64,000 nt of DNA from CAVVVS01 sp963751355 (GCA_963751355.1 CAVVVS010000083.1:9566-73565); one strand, 5' to 3'; counted from the stretch's first letter, positions 36,145 through 46,669 are shown. Program-made: numbers and translations. The notes: generated by a model from the sequence alone, not told the origin.

Positions 36145-38745
36145 ATGAAAAGACTCATTACAATTCTTCTCTTTATCCTGTTTTCAATAATAACTGTGGC
36201 GCAAGAAAAGCCTGCATATCTTAACCCGGCTCTTCCCGTGCAAAACAGGGTTAACGATTTATTAGGCAGGATGACTTTGAAAGAAAAAATTTCTCAAATG
36301 AAATACGACGCTTCTGCAGTGAAAAGATTGGATATACCAAAATACAATTGGTGGAATGAATGTCTTCACGGTGTAGCAAGAAACGGACTGGCAACTGTTT
36401 TTCCGCAGGCAATCGGGTTAGCAACTTCATGGGACAGAACCCTGATGCATAATGTAGGAGATGCCATTTCCCTTGAGGCAAGAACAAAGTATAACGATGC
36501 AATAAAAAAAGGACAGCGGGGAATTTATCAGGGACTCACTTTTTGGTCACCCAACATAAATATTTTCCGCGATCCGCGATGGGGAAGAGGGATGGAAACT
36601 TACGGCGAAGATCCTTACCTAACCGGGCAAATGGCAATTCAGTTTATAAAAGGATTACAAGGAAACAATCCGAAATATTTTAAAGTGATTTCAACTGCAA
36701 AACATTATGCTGTGCACAGCGGTCCCGAACCCGACAGACATACAATTGATATAAATGTCAGCAATTACGATTTGTTTGAAACATACCTTCCTGCATTTAG
36801 AGCGAGCGTAGTTGATGCGGGAGTTTATTCGGTAATGTGTGCATATAATAGTTTCCGGGGTAACGCATGCTGCAGTAACGATCCTTTGTTAAATAAAATT
36901 CTAAGAAAAGAATGGGGATTTAAAGGATACGTTGTTTCCGATTGCTGGGCAATACAGGATATTTACGATACTCATAAACAAGCGAAGAATGCGGCGGAAG
37001 CATCGGCGAAAGCAGTTGTAGCCGGTACCGATCTGAACTGCGGTGTTTCATATCCTCACTTACTCGAAGCGGTTAAGGATGGATTAATTTCCGAAGCAGC
37101 CATAGATACTTCAGTTAAAAGATTGCTTACCGCACGCTTTAAACTCGGAATGTTTGATCCACCTGCAATGGTTCCTTATTCAAAAATTAATATGAGTGTT
37201 GTTGACTCAAAAAAACATCAAGCTTTAGCTTTAAAAGCTGCCGAAGAATCTATTGTATTACTTAAGAATGAAAAAAATATTTTACCGTTGAAAAAGGACA
37301 TAAAAAGGATAGCCGTGATTGGTCCTAACGCGGATAATCCTCAGACACTTTTAGCAAATTATCATGGTTTTACATCGCACCCGGTAACTCCTTTGCAGGG
37401 AATTTTGAATAGAGCAGGTAAAGACGTAAAAGTATATTATGCACGAGGCTGCGATGTTGCGGAAAATATGCCTGGCATGAAAGTAATTTCAGCGGATTAT
37501 TTATTTACTTCTCCCGATAAAAAGAAGAACGGATTAACCAGTGCGTATTATAACAATCACGAAATGATAGGACAGCCGGTTTTTGTACGTGTAGATAAAA
37601 AAATCGATTTCGATTGGTGGGACGGCAAACCGCGGGCGGATTTCCCGGATAATGATTTTGGGGTGAAATGGTCAGGATACTTGATTCCGCCTAAAACCGG
37701 TGAGTACTATCTGGGTGGATACGGTTTTAACGGTTATAAAATTTACCTGAATGATTCTTTGTTTATAAATTATTTTGCCCGTCACGAGCCAAGCGATTCT
37801 TATAAAAAAATCGAACTCACGGGAGGTAAAGCTTACAAAATAAAAATTGAATTTTCAGAAACATTACGGTTTGCAATGATGCATCTCTTATGGTCTGTTC
37901 CTGAAAGTAATTCCGAAGTTGAAGAAAAAGCGATAGACGCAGTTAAAAAATCGGATGTTGCTGTTTTATGCATTGGATTATCTCCCCGGCTTGAAGGAGA
38001 GGAAATGAATGTGCCGGTTAAAGGATTCAAAGGCGGTGATAGAATGACTTTAAGTTTACCTGAAGTTCAGGAAAACCTTATTAAGAAAATAGCTGCGCTG
38101 GGTAAACCTGTTGTACTAGTACTGCTGAACGGAAGCGCAGTAAGTATTAATTGGGAGAACAAAAATATTCCCGCCATTGTTGAATCATGGTACGGCGGAG
38201 AATCGGCGGGAACTGCTATTGCAAATGTCCTTTTCGGAGAGTATAATCCCGGGGGTAAACTGCCTGTTACCTTTTATGAATCGGTCAGCCAGCTTCCGCC
38301 GTTTACAGATTATGATATGAAAGGGAGGACTTACCGTTATTTTAGCGGACCGGTGATTTATCCTTTCGGATACGGATTGAGTTTTACATCATTCAGCTTC
38401 AACAATTTAAAGTTGGATGATAATACGATTAAACCCGACGGAAGTACTAAATTATATGTTGATGTTAAGAATACGGGAAGTCTCACAGGCGATGAAGTCG
38501 TGCAGCTTTATGTAAAGGGGAAAGGTGTTAAAAATAATGATGCAATTAAGTCACTTAAAGGATTCGAGCGTGTAACCCTAAAGCCGGGTGAAACCAAAAC
38601 AGTTGAATTTTATATAAACCCTCAGACTTTACAAATATATAAAAACGGAATTGGATTTGTTGTGGATAAAGGCGAGCATACATTGATGGTCGGTTCTTCA
38701 TCGAGTGAGAAAGATTTAAAGGAAATAAAATTGAGAGTTGAATAG
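36145..38745 (+). CDS. GH3 beta-glycosidase with PA14 insert (xylosidase-like)
   Basis: An 866-residue secreted enzyme. It has a signal peptide (about 1-20), a GH3 N-terminal barrel (to about 320; nucleophile D266 in YVVSDCWAIQD), a GH3 C-terminal domain (about 365-710) with a PA14 module inserted at about 455-600, and a fibronectin-III-like C-terminal domain (about 775-860). The VSDC variant around the nucleophile and the GVARNG segment are common in xylan beta-xylosidases of family 3, so beta-xylosidase is more likely than beta-glucosidase, but substrate is not proven. PA14 inserts often shape sugar binding. It is probably periplasmic or surface associated and degrades plant or microbial oligosaccharides. 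Confidence 0.9.
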   Translation: MKRLITILLFILFSIITVAQEKPAYLNPALPVQNRVNDLLGRMTLKEKISQMKYDASAVKRLDIPKYNWWNECLHGVARNGLATVFPQAIGLATSWDRTLMHNVGDAISLEARTKYNDAIKKGQRGIYQGLTFWSPNINIFRDPRWGRGMETYGEDPYLTGQMAIQFIKGLQGNNPKYFKVISTAKHYAVHSGPEPDRHTIDINVSNYDLFETYLPAFRASVVDAGVYSVMCAYNSFRGNACCSNDPLLNKILRKEWGFKGYVVSDCWAIQDIYDTHKQAKNAAEASAKAVVAGTDLNCGVSYPHLLEAVKDGLISEAAIDTSVKRLLTARFKLGMFDPPAMVPYSKINMSVVDSKKHQALALKAAEESIVLLKNEKNILPLKKDIKRIAVIGPNADNPQTLLANYHGFTSHPVTPLQGILNRAGKDVKVYYARGCDVAENMPGMKVISADYLFTSPDKKKNGLTSAYYNNHEMIGQPVFVRVDKKIDFDWWDGKPRADFPDNDFGVKWSGYLIPPKTGEYYLGGYGFNGYKIYLNDSLFINYFARHEPSDSYKKIELTGGKAYKIKIEFSETLRFAMMHLLWSVPESNSEVEEKAIDAVKKSDVAVLCIGLSPRLEGEEMNVPVKGFKGGDRMTLSLPEVQENLIKKIAALGKPVVLVLLNGSAVSINWENKNIPAIVESWYGGESAGTAIANVLFGEYNPGGKLPVTFYESVSQLPPFTDYDMKGRTYRYFSGPVIYPFGYGLSFTSFSFNNLKLDDNTIKPDGSTKLYVDVKNTGSLTGDEVVQLYVKGKGVKNNDAIKSLKGFERVTLKPGETKTVEFYINPQTLQIYKNGIGFVVDKGEHTLMVGSSSSEKDLKEIKLRVE

Positions 38746-39035
38746 GTAGATTTTTAAAATCATTAATTATAATATGGAGAATGGAAATTGCCGTAGTAAT
38801 GAAAGTCATTGATATTCATTTGTTGTCATTCATATTTGTATGTAGTTTTTTTCGTCTAATTAAGGTTATCAATTTGTAGTTAATAAAATCTTTGAAAATT
38901 ACTCTTTATGAATGAACAGCCAGGTGACGGATAAATAACGGCGAAGCAGTTTTCAAATTATCTCTTTTATCCGGAGCTTTCCGGTCAGTGGAGAAATGAT
39001 ACTGTTATTCACATTTCAAAAATTTAATTGGGGAG

Positions 39036-42000
39036 ATGAAATTGTCGAAAATAAAATCCCTTTTAATAATATTCCTTTTAACAGGAGTATGCTTATATTC
39101 AAATACTACGCGGGGAATGGAACGGCTTCGGTTCGGAAACGAGCAAACCGGGCACAGACTGCACGGATTCACAATCAGTCCGTATTTTGATGAACAAATT
39201 CTTACCTTTAATTACTCTCCCGATGTCAGAATTTTTATAAATGCGCCTCCTGTCGATTCGTTCGATGTTAACAAACCTGTCGAGGTTATTCTGTTTGCTT
39301 TGCCGAACGGGAATACTATTGAGCAGACTATCGGTAAAATATTAAAACCCGGTGACGATTGGCATTATGATATTCAACACATTGGTGCACAAACCCGTTT
39401 TTTAAGAGAAAATACCCACGATTATAATATTGTAACCGTCTATTTGGAAGCATCACAAAAAAGCTGGCCGACCTGGAGAGGTCTATATTCTAATAATGCG
39501 GAAATAATTCATTCAATTGTTGACTCGGTTAAAAATATCTTTAAGAATTTCAATCCTTTCGTAGTTCTTACCGGTCACAGCGGAGGCGGCAGCTTTACAT
39601 TCGGATATATGAACAGCGTAAGTAAAATACCGGCTTCCATAAAACGGATTTCATTTTTGGACAGCGATTATAATTATACCGATACTTATGGAAAAAAAAT
39701 TCTTGATTGGTTAAATGCCTCGAATGAAAATTATTTATGCGTGATTGCGTACAACGACAGCGTGGCATTATATAACGGAAATCCTATTGTTAGTCCTACC
39801 GGTGGTACCTGGTACCGCAGTAAATTGATGCAGAAATATCTCTCTAATTATTTTACTTTTAGTTATGAAGAAGACAGTGAGTTTCTAAAATACACGGCCG
39901 AAAACGGTAGAATTAAATTCATTCTTAAAAAAAATCCTACACGAGCTATTCTGCACACGGTTCAGGTGGAAAGAAACGGCTTTATCGAGGGAATATTATC
40001 CGGAACTCAATACGAAGGGAAAAATTATACTTACTACGGAGAAAGAGCTTATTCAAAATGGATTCAAGGCGGCATGATTTATCCTAAGCAGTTAACAATT
40101 CCCCCGAGACCGCCGGATGCTATCACAGGTTCTGCTTTCATGAAAAAAGTTGAAAACATGACATTTGAAGACCGGGAAACACAAATTTATAATGAGATAT
40201 CAAAAGGAAATATTCCGGATTTCTTAAGAGACTTAGTTACCATTCATTCAAATTTTAAAGACGCAAACGGCATTACACACAGTGTTACTTATCAGGTTAT
40301 GCCGGATTACCTGGCAATAGGATCGAATGAAGATTTCTGCCGCATTCCGATGGGTCCGATTACTGCACAAAGATTAGCGGTTCTGTTCGGAGCCGAACTT
40401 CCTACAAGTAAATTAGTCGATGATATATCCCTTCATGCAACGGTTAGATTAGCTCCGATAACTTATACACCGGTGGGCAATCAGAATGAGCTTGTCTCAA
40501 AATTTGTTGAGCATAATGCTGCAATAGAACAGGCAAGAATAGCTGCCGGAGGAGAGCTAGGCTGGCTTATTGACGGAATAAAAAAAGATGTAGTGATTAG
40601 TAATAAAATTACCGACCCTACCAGACCTAACCATGTTGTAATTTACGGCTGGTATAAATTGGATGGCACACCGATTCAGCCGCTCACGAATATTCATATA
40701 AATACTTATGTTGATTACAGCCACGGAATTAGGCTACTTAATTCGGAAGTTATTATTGACAGCACAATAAAAACCATTCCTGAAATTTTAAAAGATCCGG
40801 TACTCTATAAAATATTCAGTAATGAAAACGGTGTTATGACTCAACCAAGTTATCTAGCTGTTACCGGACTGCCTGAAACACCGCGATCGTTCGGAATAAT
40901 AAACGCGGGCGAACAAGAATTAAAAATCATTTTAAAACCGGATACGGCAGTACAAAATTATGTGGTTTATTTAAGTAGCGATGGAGTACATTTTAATAAT
41001 TCTGTCATTTTGAATCCCAGTGATTTCACAATAAAAAGTTTAAAAGCCGATTCGTTATATTTTATCAAAATAGCAGCGGAAAATGAGATCGGGGAATCTG
41101 CTGCTTCCGAAGTATTAGCAGGCATTCCTTCGACACAAACAGAACCAGACATATTAATTGTTAACGGTTTTGATCGAAGGACTTCAGGTAATACTCTCGA
41201 CTTTACCAGGCAGCATGGAACGGCGATTTACAAAAACAATTTTCATTTTAATTCGGCAACAAACGATGCAGTGCTGGACGGCTTAGTAACTCTCACTGAT
41301 TATAAAATTGCCGACTATATATTAGGAGAGGAAAGTACGGTTGATGAAACATTCAGCAGTGCTGAACAAATGAAAATAAAAGAATTTTTACAAAACGGCG
41401 GTAATCTTTTTTTATCCGGAGCGGAAATTGCATGGGATCTTGATTATAAAGGTTCAGCCGCGGATAAAGACTTTATCTGGAATTATTTGAAAATAAAATA
41501 TTCGCAGGATGCTCCTAATAACCAGCCAGGAGTTTATTTTAAAGTGGAACCGGTCAGCGGAACAATGTTCGAGAATTTGCCTGCCTTTTATTTTGATGAT
41601 GGCACTCACGGAACATATATTGTTAAATATCCCGATGTTGTGACTGGAATAAACGGCGGAACGGGAATCTTGAAGTATTCAGGAGTTTCTGAAAGCTCAG
41701 GCTACGGCGGAATATTTTATGACGGAATGTTTCCGAGCGGAACGAAAAAAGGAAAGTTATTATACTTAGGTTTTCCGTTCGAAACAATTTATCCGGATTC
41801 CACCCGCAGAATTTTGATGAACAAAATCTTAGAGTTTTTCAGCAGTCCCTCCGGAACGGAAACCGGAGTGATTGATCAATTGCCTAAGAATTTCGAACTG
41901 TACCAAAATTATCCTAATCCGTTTAATCCGGAAACTACAATAAAATTTGCCCTGCCGCATGAAGCATTCGTCCTATTAAAAATTTACTCTATCGACGGAA

Positions 42001-42149
42001 GAGAAGTTGCTGTATTGGTAAATTCAAGGGAATCCGCCGGATTTCATACGGTAAACTTTAATGCAAACAGATTAGCAAGCGGCGTTTATCTGTATACAAT
42101 ATCTGCTGACGGTTTTTTCAAATCGAAAAAATTAATGGTGTTGAAGTGA
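39036..42149 (+). CDS. type-IX-secreted multidomain hydrolase-like protein
   Basis: A 1037-residue protein with a signal peptide. Residues 40-330 look like an alpha/beta hydrolase: GHSGGGS gives the nucleophile S182 (GxSxG). A second unclassified domain (about 350-590) contains MPDYLAIGSNEDFCRIPMGP. A fibronectin-III-like module (about 610-695) follows, then a ThuA/glutaminase-like Rossmann domain (about 700-945, starting DILIVNGFDRR) and a type IX C-terminal sorting domain (about 950-1037, ELYQNYPNPFNPETTIKF). The sorting domain sends it to the cell surface or outside. GGGGAG touches the ATG, so a TTG at 39042 is a possible alternative start. Exact substrate unknown. Confidence 0.82.
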   Translation: MKLSKIKSLLIIFLLTGVCLYSNTTRGMERLRFGNEQTGHRLHGFTISPYFDEQILTFNYSPDVRIFINAPPVDSFDVNKPVEVILFALPNGNTIEQTIGKILKPGDDWHYDIQHIGAQTRFLRENTHDYNIVTVYLEASQKSWPTWRGLYSNNAEIIHSIVDSVKNIFKNFNPFVVLTGHSGGGSFTFGYMNSVSKIPASIKRISFLDSDYNYTDTYGKKILDWLNASNENYLCVIAYNDSVALYNGNPIVSPTGGTWYRSKLMQKYLSNYFTFSYEEDSEFLKYTAENGRIKFILKKNPTRAILHTVQVERNGFIEGILSGTQYEGKNYTYYGERAYSKWIQGGMIYPKQLTIPPRPPDAITGSAFMKKVENMTFEDRETQIYNEISKGNIPDFLRDLVTIHSNFKDANGITHSVTYQVMPDYLAIGSNEDFCRIPMGPITAQRLAVLFGAELPTSKLVDDISLHATVRLAPITYTPVGNQNELVSKFVEHNAAIEQARIAAGGELGWLIDGIKKDVVISNKITDPTRPNHVVIYGWYKLDGTPIQPLTNIHINTYVDYSHGIRLLNSEVIIDSTIKTIPEILKDPVLYKIFSNENGVMTQPSYLAVTGLPETPRSFGIINAGEQELKIILKPDTAVQNYVVYLSSDGVHFNNSVILNPSDFTIKSLKADSLYFIKIAAENEIGESAASEVLAGIPSTQTEPDILIVNGFDRRTSGNTLDFTRQHGTAIYKNNFHFNSATNDAVLDGLVTLTDYKIADYILGEESTVDETFSSAEQMKIKEFLQNGGNLFLSGAEIAWDLDYKGSAADKDFIWNYLKIKYSQDAPNNQPGVYFKVEPVSGTMFENLPAFYFDDGTHGTYIVKYPDVVTGINGGTGILKYSGVSESSGYGGIFYDGMFPSGTKKGKLLYLGFPFETIYPDSTRRILMNKILEFFSSPSGTETGVIDQLPKNFELYQNYPNPFNPETTIKFALPHEAFVLLKIYSIDGREVAVLVNSRESAGFHTVNFNANRLASGVYLYTISADGFFKSKKLMVLK

Positions 42150-42174
42150 CCCCTTAATTAGAATAAATTAAAGT

Positions 42175-43191
42175 ATGAAAATCATCAAAAAAATATTATT
42201 CCTTCTTTCGTTCATTCTTCTTTACCTTGTTGTAAAAGAATTTCTTGAATTATATACTTATTTATCAAATATAAGTAATACCCTTGCGATTATCGTAATA
42301 GTGCTGCTTGGATTATTTATTTTCTATTTTGGTGTTATCCCAATACTGCAAATCATAATACTTCCTGCCGATTACGGTCCCGTTAAAGATATATCCAAAG
42401 TTGATTCTTTAAGGGGAAAAAGAATCAAAAAATTTAGAGGGAATGATTATTTAAGAGAAACCGGCTTCGATTTCAATTCGATCGATAATTCGGAAGAAAG
42501 TTATAACAAAATAATAACTACCATTAAACCTGAGTGTGAAAGAATAAGAAAAAAATATATTAACCAGGTATTTTACAGCACAGCAATTTCACAAAACGGT
42601 TTTCTCGATGCAATCCTAATCTTTTCATCGGCAGTTAATTTGATTAAAGAAATATTTTTACTTTATCACGGAAGAGTAGGAAACAGGGAGTTGTTTGTTA
42701 TTGCGAAGAAAGTTTATTATTCGGTACTGATTGGAGGAAGCGAAGGAGTTGAGTATGCAACAGAGGAATTGTTTTCCAAACTTGCAACTGAAACCGTTAA
42801 GAGCATCCCATTTGTCGATAAAATATTTACTTCACTGGCGGACGGGTATGTCAATGCTGTTTTGTTAACAAGAATTTCCCTGATTACGGAAAATTACTGC
42901 ACATTGATTTATATTAAAAAAGATAAGGATTTATATCCTAGACCGGCATTTGTATTTAGTACGGCAAAAAATTTAACGTCGGATATTTTCAAAAGTGTGA
43001 AAACAAATCTTATTAAGATAACTAAAGAAAAATCAGAAAACATTCTTGCGAAAACATTCAACCCCGTTACCGTAGTTTTGGATAAGAGTTTTCAATCAAT
43101 AAAGGATAATAAACATATCAGCAGCGGAACTCTTTTCATTAAGAAAAGAATAAAAGGAGTACAATCGTTTTTTAATAAATTTGAAGATTAG
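42175..43191 (+). CDS. DUF697-family membrane protein
   Basis: A 338-residue protein with two N-terminal transmembrane helices (about 8-28 and 38-62) and a cytoplasmic domain that resembles DUF697 (YcjF-like): HGRVGNRELFVIAKKVYYSV and the following helix hairpin near GSEGVEYA. It begins 25 bases after the preceding secreted protein gene and may be cotranscribed. DUF697 proteins are of unclear function, often linked to GTPase or stress genes. No catalytic motif was seen. Confidence 0.72.
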   Translation: MKIIKKILFLLSFILLYLVVKEFLELYTYLSNISNTLAIIVIVLLGLFIFYFGVIPILQIIILPADYGPVKDISKVDSLRGKRIKKFRGNDYLRETGFDFNSIDNSEESYNKIITTIKPECERIRKKYINQVFYSTAISQNGFLDAILIFSSAVNLIKEIFLLYHGRVGNRELFVIAKKVYYSVLIGGSEGVEYATEELFSKLATETVKSIPFVDKIFTSLADGYVNAVLLTRISLITENYCTLIYIKKDKDLYPRPAFVFSTAKNLTSDIFKSVKTNLIKITKEKSENILAKTFNPVTVVLDKSFQSIKDNKHISSGTLFIKKRIKGVQSFFNKFED

Positions 43192-43332
43192 AGTTAGTTG
43201 TCCGTCTTTGAGGAAATCTTATGTCAAATCAAATCTGAAAAATGACATTCCTGAAAAAGCCCTCCGCTTTCACAAAGCAAATTTATCAACCGGATTTACC
43301 GGGTAATCTTTTCACTAAAACAAATATCCAAC

Positions 43333-43743
43333 TTAAGTTTGAGTATGTACAGATGCCTTTACCGAAATTTTTCTCCCGGATTTAAAATAAAAAGTCGCCT
43401 TCTGAAAAGAATTTGTCTTTAAATCTTTAATGAGTTTTATAAACATTATATGATATCCGCCGGGTTTGAAAGTAATTTTCGACTTAGCCGGGATGACAAC
43501 ATATTTTACATGCTTCATACCCATCATCCCGTTTTTCATGAAACTTTCGTGCACTTGTACAAGCTGGGCGGCACCGGATTCCACTTTATACAATGTGTCG
43601 GGTTTGTTTGTGTCGTTTACGATATCACAATAGAGTGCGCTATTCATTTCTTTTGCTGCCGGACGCATCCAGGCATTTTCAATTTTGATCGAATTACCTG
43701 CATGAAAATTCAGAAAAGTTAACAGTGTTAGCATGAATATCAT
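43333..43743 (-). CDS. PCu(A)C copper chaperone
   Basis: A 136-residue periplasmic protein with a signal peptide (MLTLLTFLNFHAG) and the PCu(A)C family pattern: NAWMRPAAKEMNSALYCDI, VHESFMKNGMMGM and PGGYHIMFIKL. The His and Met residues of these segments form the Cu(I) site. Such proteins deliver copper to the CuA/CuB centres of cytochrome oxidase. It lies 10 bases from the SCO1-like gene, the usual partner in this task. Confidence 0.92.
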   Translation of the reverse strand: MIFMLTLLTFLNFHAGNSIKIENAWMRPAAKEMNSALYCDIVNDTNKPDTLYKVESGAAQLVQVHESFMKNGMMGMKHVKYVVIPAKSKITFKPGGYHIMFIKLIKDLKTNSFQKATFYFKSGRKISVKASVHTQT

Positions 43744-43753
43744 TTTAATTCTC

Positions 43754-44371
43754 CTATTCGAGGTTTTTTATGTCATTAACTATTTTTTGAGGATCGGCGT
43801 GACTTCCGCGGTACTCATTTCTTATTTTCATATTTTGATCCAAAAGTGTAATCCTATCTGTATGAGTAAAGAAATATATTGGTTGACCATTTTTAGTATA
43901 AGTTGTATCATTTGCTATCGCCATTACATCCATGTGATGAATAAGCGTATCAATCAAAGCTCTTTTGCCTGTTAAAAATTGAAAATTACTGAAGTCGATA
44001 TTTCGTATTTGACCGTATTTTTTTAACACCGAGGGTGTATCTCTATCCGGATCGAACGTAAGAGCGACAAATTGTACATTTTTTAATTTATCTTTTTTAA
44101 CCAGGTTCTGGGTCACTTCCATGTTGTGTGTTGTTAAGGGGCAAATATCCGGGCAGTTGGTGTAAATAAATCCCATTACGAGTATTTTACCTTTATAATC
44201 ATTTGGAAAGACAACTTTAGCGCTGTCTTGATTTATTAATGAATAAGATTCTTTTCCGATACTTTGATCCATTGGAAGTTTGCTTTGACAACCCCAAACC
44301 GTGAACAAAAGAACAACTGATATTATAACATCAAAATTTTTATTAAACATCATTAATAATTGTTTTATCAT
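43754..44371 (-). CDS. SCO1/SenC-family copper-delivery lipoprotein
   Basis: A 205-residue thioredoxin-fold protein with a lipoprotein-type signal ending in VWGC (probable lipidated Cys). The SCO metal site is seen as TNCPDICPLTT (CxxxC), with the distal His in IDTLIHHMDVM. SCO proteins pass copper to cytochrome c oxidase subunit II or keep its thiols reduced. It precedes the PCu(A)C gene on the same transcript. The start could also be one of the internal Met codons (MMFNKN). Confidence 0.92.
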   Translation of the reverse strand: MIKQLLMMFNKNFDVIISVVLLFTVWGCQSKLPMDQSIGKESYSLINQDSAKVVFPNDYKGKILVMGFIYTNCPDICPLTTHNMEVTQNLVKKDKLKNVQFVALTFDPDRDTPSVLKKYGQIRNIDFSNFQFLTGKRALIDTLIHHMDVMAIANDTTYTKNGQPIYFFTHTDRITLLDQNMKIRNEYRGSHADPQKIVNDIKNLE

Positions 44372-44683
44372 TTTTAAGCCTTGAAGAACTGATAATTATT
44401 AGAATTGTATAACTTTATAAAAGTCGTTAAAAACGAAAGATAGTATATAGAAATTGGTTTTAACATAAAAGTCATAATAAAATAGTTATGCTCCATGTCT
44501 ATTTTGGTATAACTGCAAAAGGGGGCGCCATAGCAACATCCCCTTTAGAGGGAGAACTATAAAAAAGTACGGACTCAGAATTTTACGCTTCCAAACAAGA
44601 AAAAAAGATATTTAAAGGCAGCGTTTAAAGATAAAGTAGTACAAGCAAATATTTGACAACAGAAGATTTAATAAAGTTTAATA
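44372..44683. other. 312-base gap between radical SAM and SCO1 genes
   Basis: No gene found. It contains one hairpin (44518-44546, listed separately) and otherwise AT-rich sequence that should hold the promoter of the SCO1/PCu(A)C pair. Confidence 0.4.
44518..44546 (-). terminator. possible terminator of the radical SAM gene
   Basis: The arms AAAGGGG and CCCCTTT pair over a 15-base loop. Read on the minus strand the right arm is followed by TTTTG. The loop is long and the T-run short, so this is only a weak candidate for the end of the upstream-coded radical SAM gene. Confidence 0.3.
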
Positions 44684-45670
44684 TTAATTATTAAACGGAT
44701 TAACCCTGCTGTTTTCAAAATAAGGGCGGTAATTATCGCTTGCTTCCAATTCCTGTACCCATCCGTTTTCGAGTCCGAATTTATCAAGCATTTCAATTGC
44801 TCTTGCATATTCTGTGTGGGTAATATTTCTGTCTAATAGAATATCGCTGTGTGCTTTATTGGTGGGATAATATTGAGCCATCAATGAAATATGTATCCGT
44901 GGATCCAATTCATTTTTTATAAACTTAAATACGTTCTCCGTTTCTGCTAATCCGTTAGGAAGAATTAGGTGACGGATAATCATTCCCCGGACTACAACAT
45001 TATTTTCATATACGAGTTCGTGACCAATTTGCCTGAACATCTCTTTTACCGCAAGTTTTGTTTGATCGAAATAACCTTTTACCTTTGAGTACATTCTTCC
45101 CGCATAGTTATCGCCGTACTTAAAATCAGGTAAATAAATATCAACAACGCCGTCATAAAGCCGCAGTATTTCAACATTATCATATCCGTTTGTATTGTAA
45201 ATGATGGGGAGCCGTAAACCTTTTTCCGCCGCTATTTTTATTCCCTTTAAGATAATGGCTGAAAAATGAGTCGGGGAAACAAGTCCGATATTGTGGCACT
45301 TCCTATCCTGCAGCTCCAGCATGATATCCGCAAGCCGCTCTATTGTAATTTCATTCTTTTTTTCTGCTTTGTAATTTTGACTGATGATAAAATTCTGACA
45401 ATAAACGCAGCGCAGGTTGCAGTTTCCGAAAAAGATATTCCCGGCGCCGTTAGTTCCGCTTAACACAGGCTCTTCCCCAAAGTGCGGAGAATATGATGAA
45501 ACTATCGGTAAATCCCCGCTTTGACAAATGCCCAGTTCCCCGTTTGTACGATCAATCAGGCAATTTCTTGGACAACTTGTGCAGGCTTTTAAAATACCTT
45601 CCGCTATTTTAACCCGTTTATCAAATTCACCGGATTCAAGAAGTTTAATGTATGATGGAATGAAACTCAT
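44684..45670 (-). CDS. PflX-type radical SAM protein (COG1313-like)
   Basis: A 328-residue protein. The radical SAM cysteines are in GNCNLRCVYCQN (CxxxCxxC), and an N-terminal cysteine cluster (CTSCPRNC, GICQSG) may bind another Fe-S cluster. HFGEEPVLSG just before the SAM motif and LPDFKYGDNYAG after it are typical of PflX-like proteins related to pyruvate-formate-lyase activating enzymes. The chosen ATG at 45670 has AAGGAG upstream; an in-frame ATG at 45730 would add a 20-residue stretch without family support. Substrate unknown. Confidence 0.87.
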   Translation of the reverse strand: MSFIPSYIKLLESGEFDKRVKIAEGILKACTSCPRNCLIDRTNGELGICQSGDLPIVSSYSPHFGEEPVLSGTNGAGNIFFGNCNLRCVYCQNFIISQNYKAEKKNEITIERLADIMLELQDRKCHNIGLVSPTHFSAIILKGIKIAAEKGLRLPIIYNTNGYDNVEILRLYDGVVDIYLPDFKYGDNYAGRMYSKVKGYFDQTKLAVKEMFRQIGHELVYENNVVVRGMIIRHLILPNGLAETENVFKFIKNELDPRIHISLMAQYYPTNKAHSDILLDRNITHTEYARAIEMLDKFGLENGWVQELEASDNYRPYFENSRVNPFNN

Positions 45671-45799
45671 ATTCTCCTTTTTTGCCCACAAATCTAATAC
45701 TTGTAAACTATATCTCCATGAAAATTTCAAGGAAGCATGAATTCCCGCTTTTTCAAGTATTCATGCTTCGAGAATATTACGCGAACAACGTTACATAAA

Positions 45800-46387
45800 T
45801 TAAGGCTCTATTTTAGTTCCCAACACTTTTAGAAATTGCTTCATCCATTCAGGATGTGCGGGCCATGCCGGAGCTGTTACAAGTTTCCCGTCTGTTACTG
45901 CGTTGTCTGCATTTGCACTTACTTCGCCGTATTTAGCACCGGCAGTAATGCATTCCGGTCCTACTGCAGGGTAGGATATCATATGTTTATCTTTAATTAT
46001 ATCCGCTGCAGCCAAAATTTGCGGACCGTGACAAATAGCGGCAATCGGTTTATCTTTTTCTCCGAAATGTTTTGCTATTTCGATTACTCTTTTGTTTAAT
46101 CTTAAATATTCAGGCGCTCTTCCGCCCGGAAGTACGAGGGCATCATAATCTTCAGGTTTTACATCATTAAAATCAGCATTTAATTTGAATCTGTGTCCGG
46201 TAAGCTCAACATAAGTTTGATCGCCGATAAAATCGTGAACAGCGGTCTTTACGGTATCGCCTGCTTTTTTATCCGGGCAAACGGCATGAACAGTATGTCC
46301 TACCATCAACAGCATCTGGAAGGGAACCATTACTTCATAATCTTCGACAAAATCTCCCACGATCATTAAAATTTTTTTTGAAGCCAT
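45800..46387 (-). CDS. DJ-1/PfpI family protein
   Basis: A 195-residue protein of the DJ-1/PfpI (class I glutamine amidotransferase-like) fold. The nucleophile cysteine is in AAICHGPQ, following the GDFVEDYEV segment whose Glu usually assists it. Members are small peptidases, glyoxalases or stress-protective proteins. The ATG is preceded by GGAGGTATGAA. Full length and intact. Confidence 0.92.
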   Translation of the reverse strand: MASKKILMIVGDFVEDYEVMVPFQMLLMVGHTVHAVCPDKKAGDTVKTAVHDFIGDQTYVELTGHRFKLNADFNDVKPEDYDALVLPGGRAPEYLRLNKRVIEIAKHFGEKDKPIAAICHGPQILAAADIIKDKHMISYPAVGPECITAGAKYGEVSANADNAVTDGKLVTAPAWPAHPEWMKQFLKVLGTKIEP

Positions 46388-46669
46388 TTCATACCTCCAA
46401 GTTTTTGATTGAATTAATTAATCTTTTTGCTTTAGAAAATTATATTCCGTTGTATTATTAAATGTAGCAAATTATTGTTTTGGATTAAATTCAATTCTTC
46501 TGCTGTTGTGATATTGGTTTCAGTCCGCCATAAAAATAATTTTGAATTTATTTTGGAAGTTAAGATAATAGTTTTTTTACAAAACATTAATCTTCAAAAT
46601 TCGATTTTTGTTTAGAATGCATTATTTTAACAACTCGAATCTTCTTCCTAATATTTTTAAGGCTGTGTT

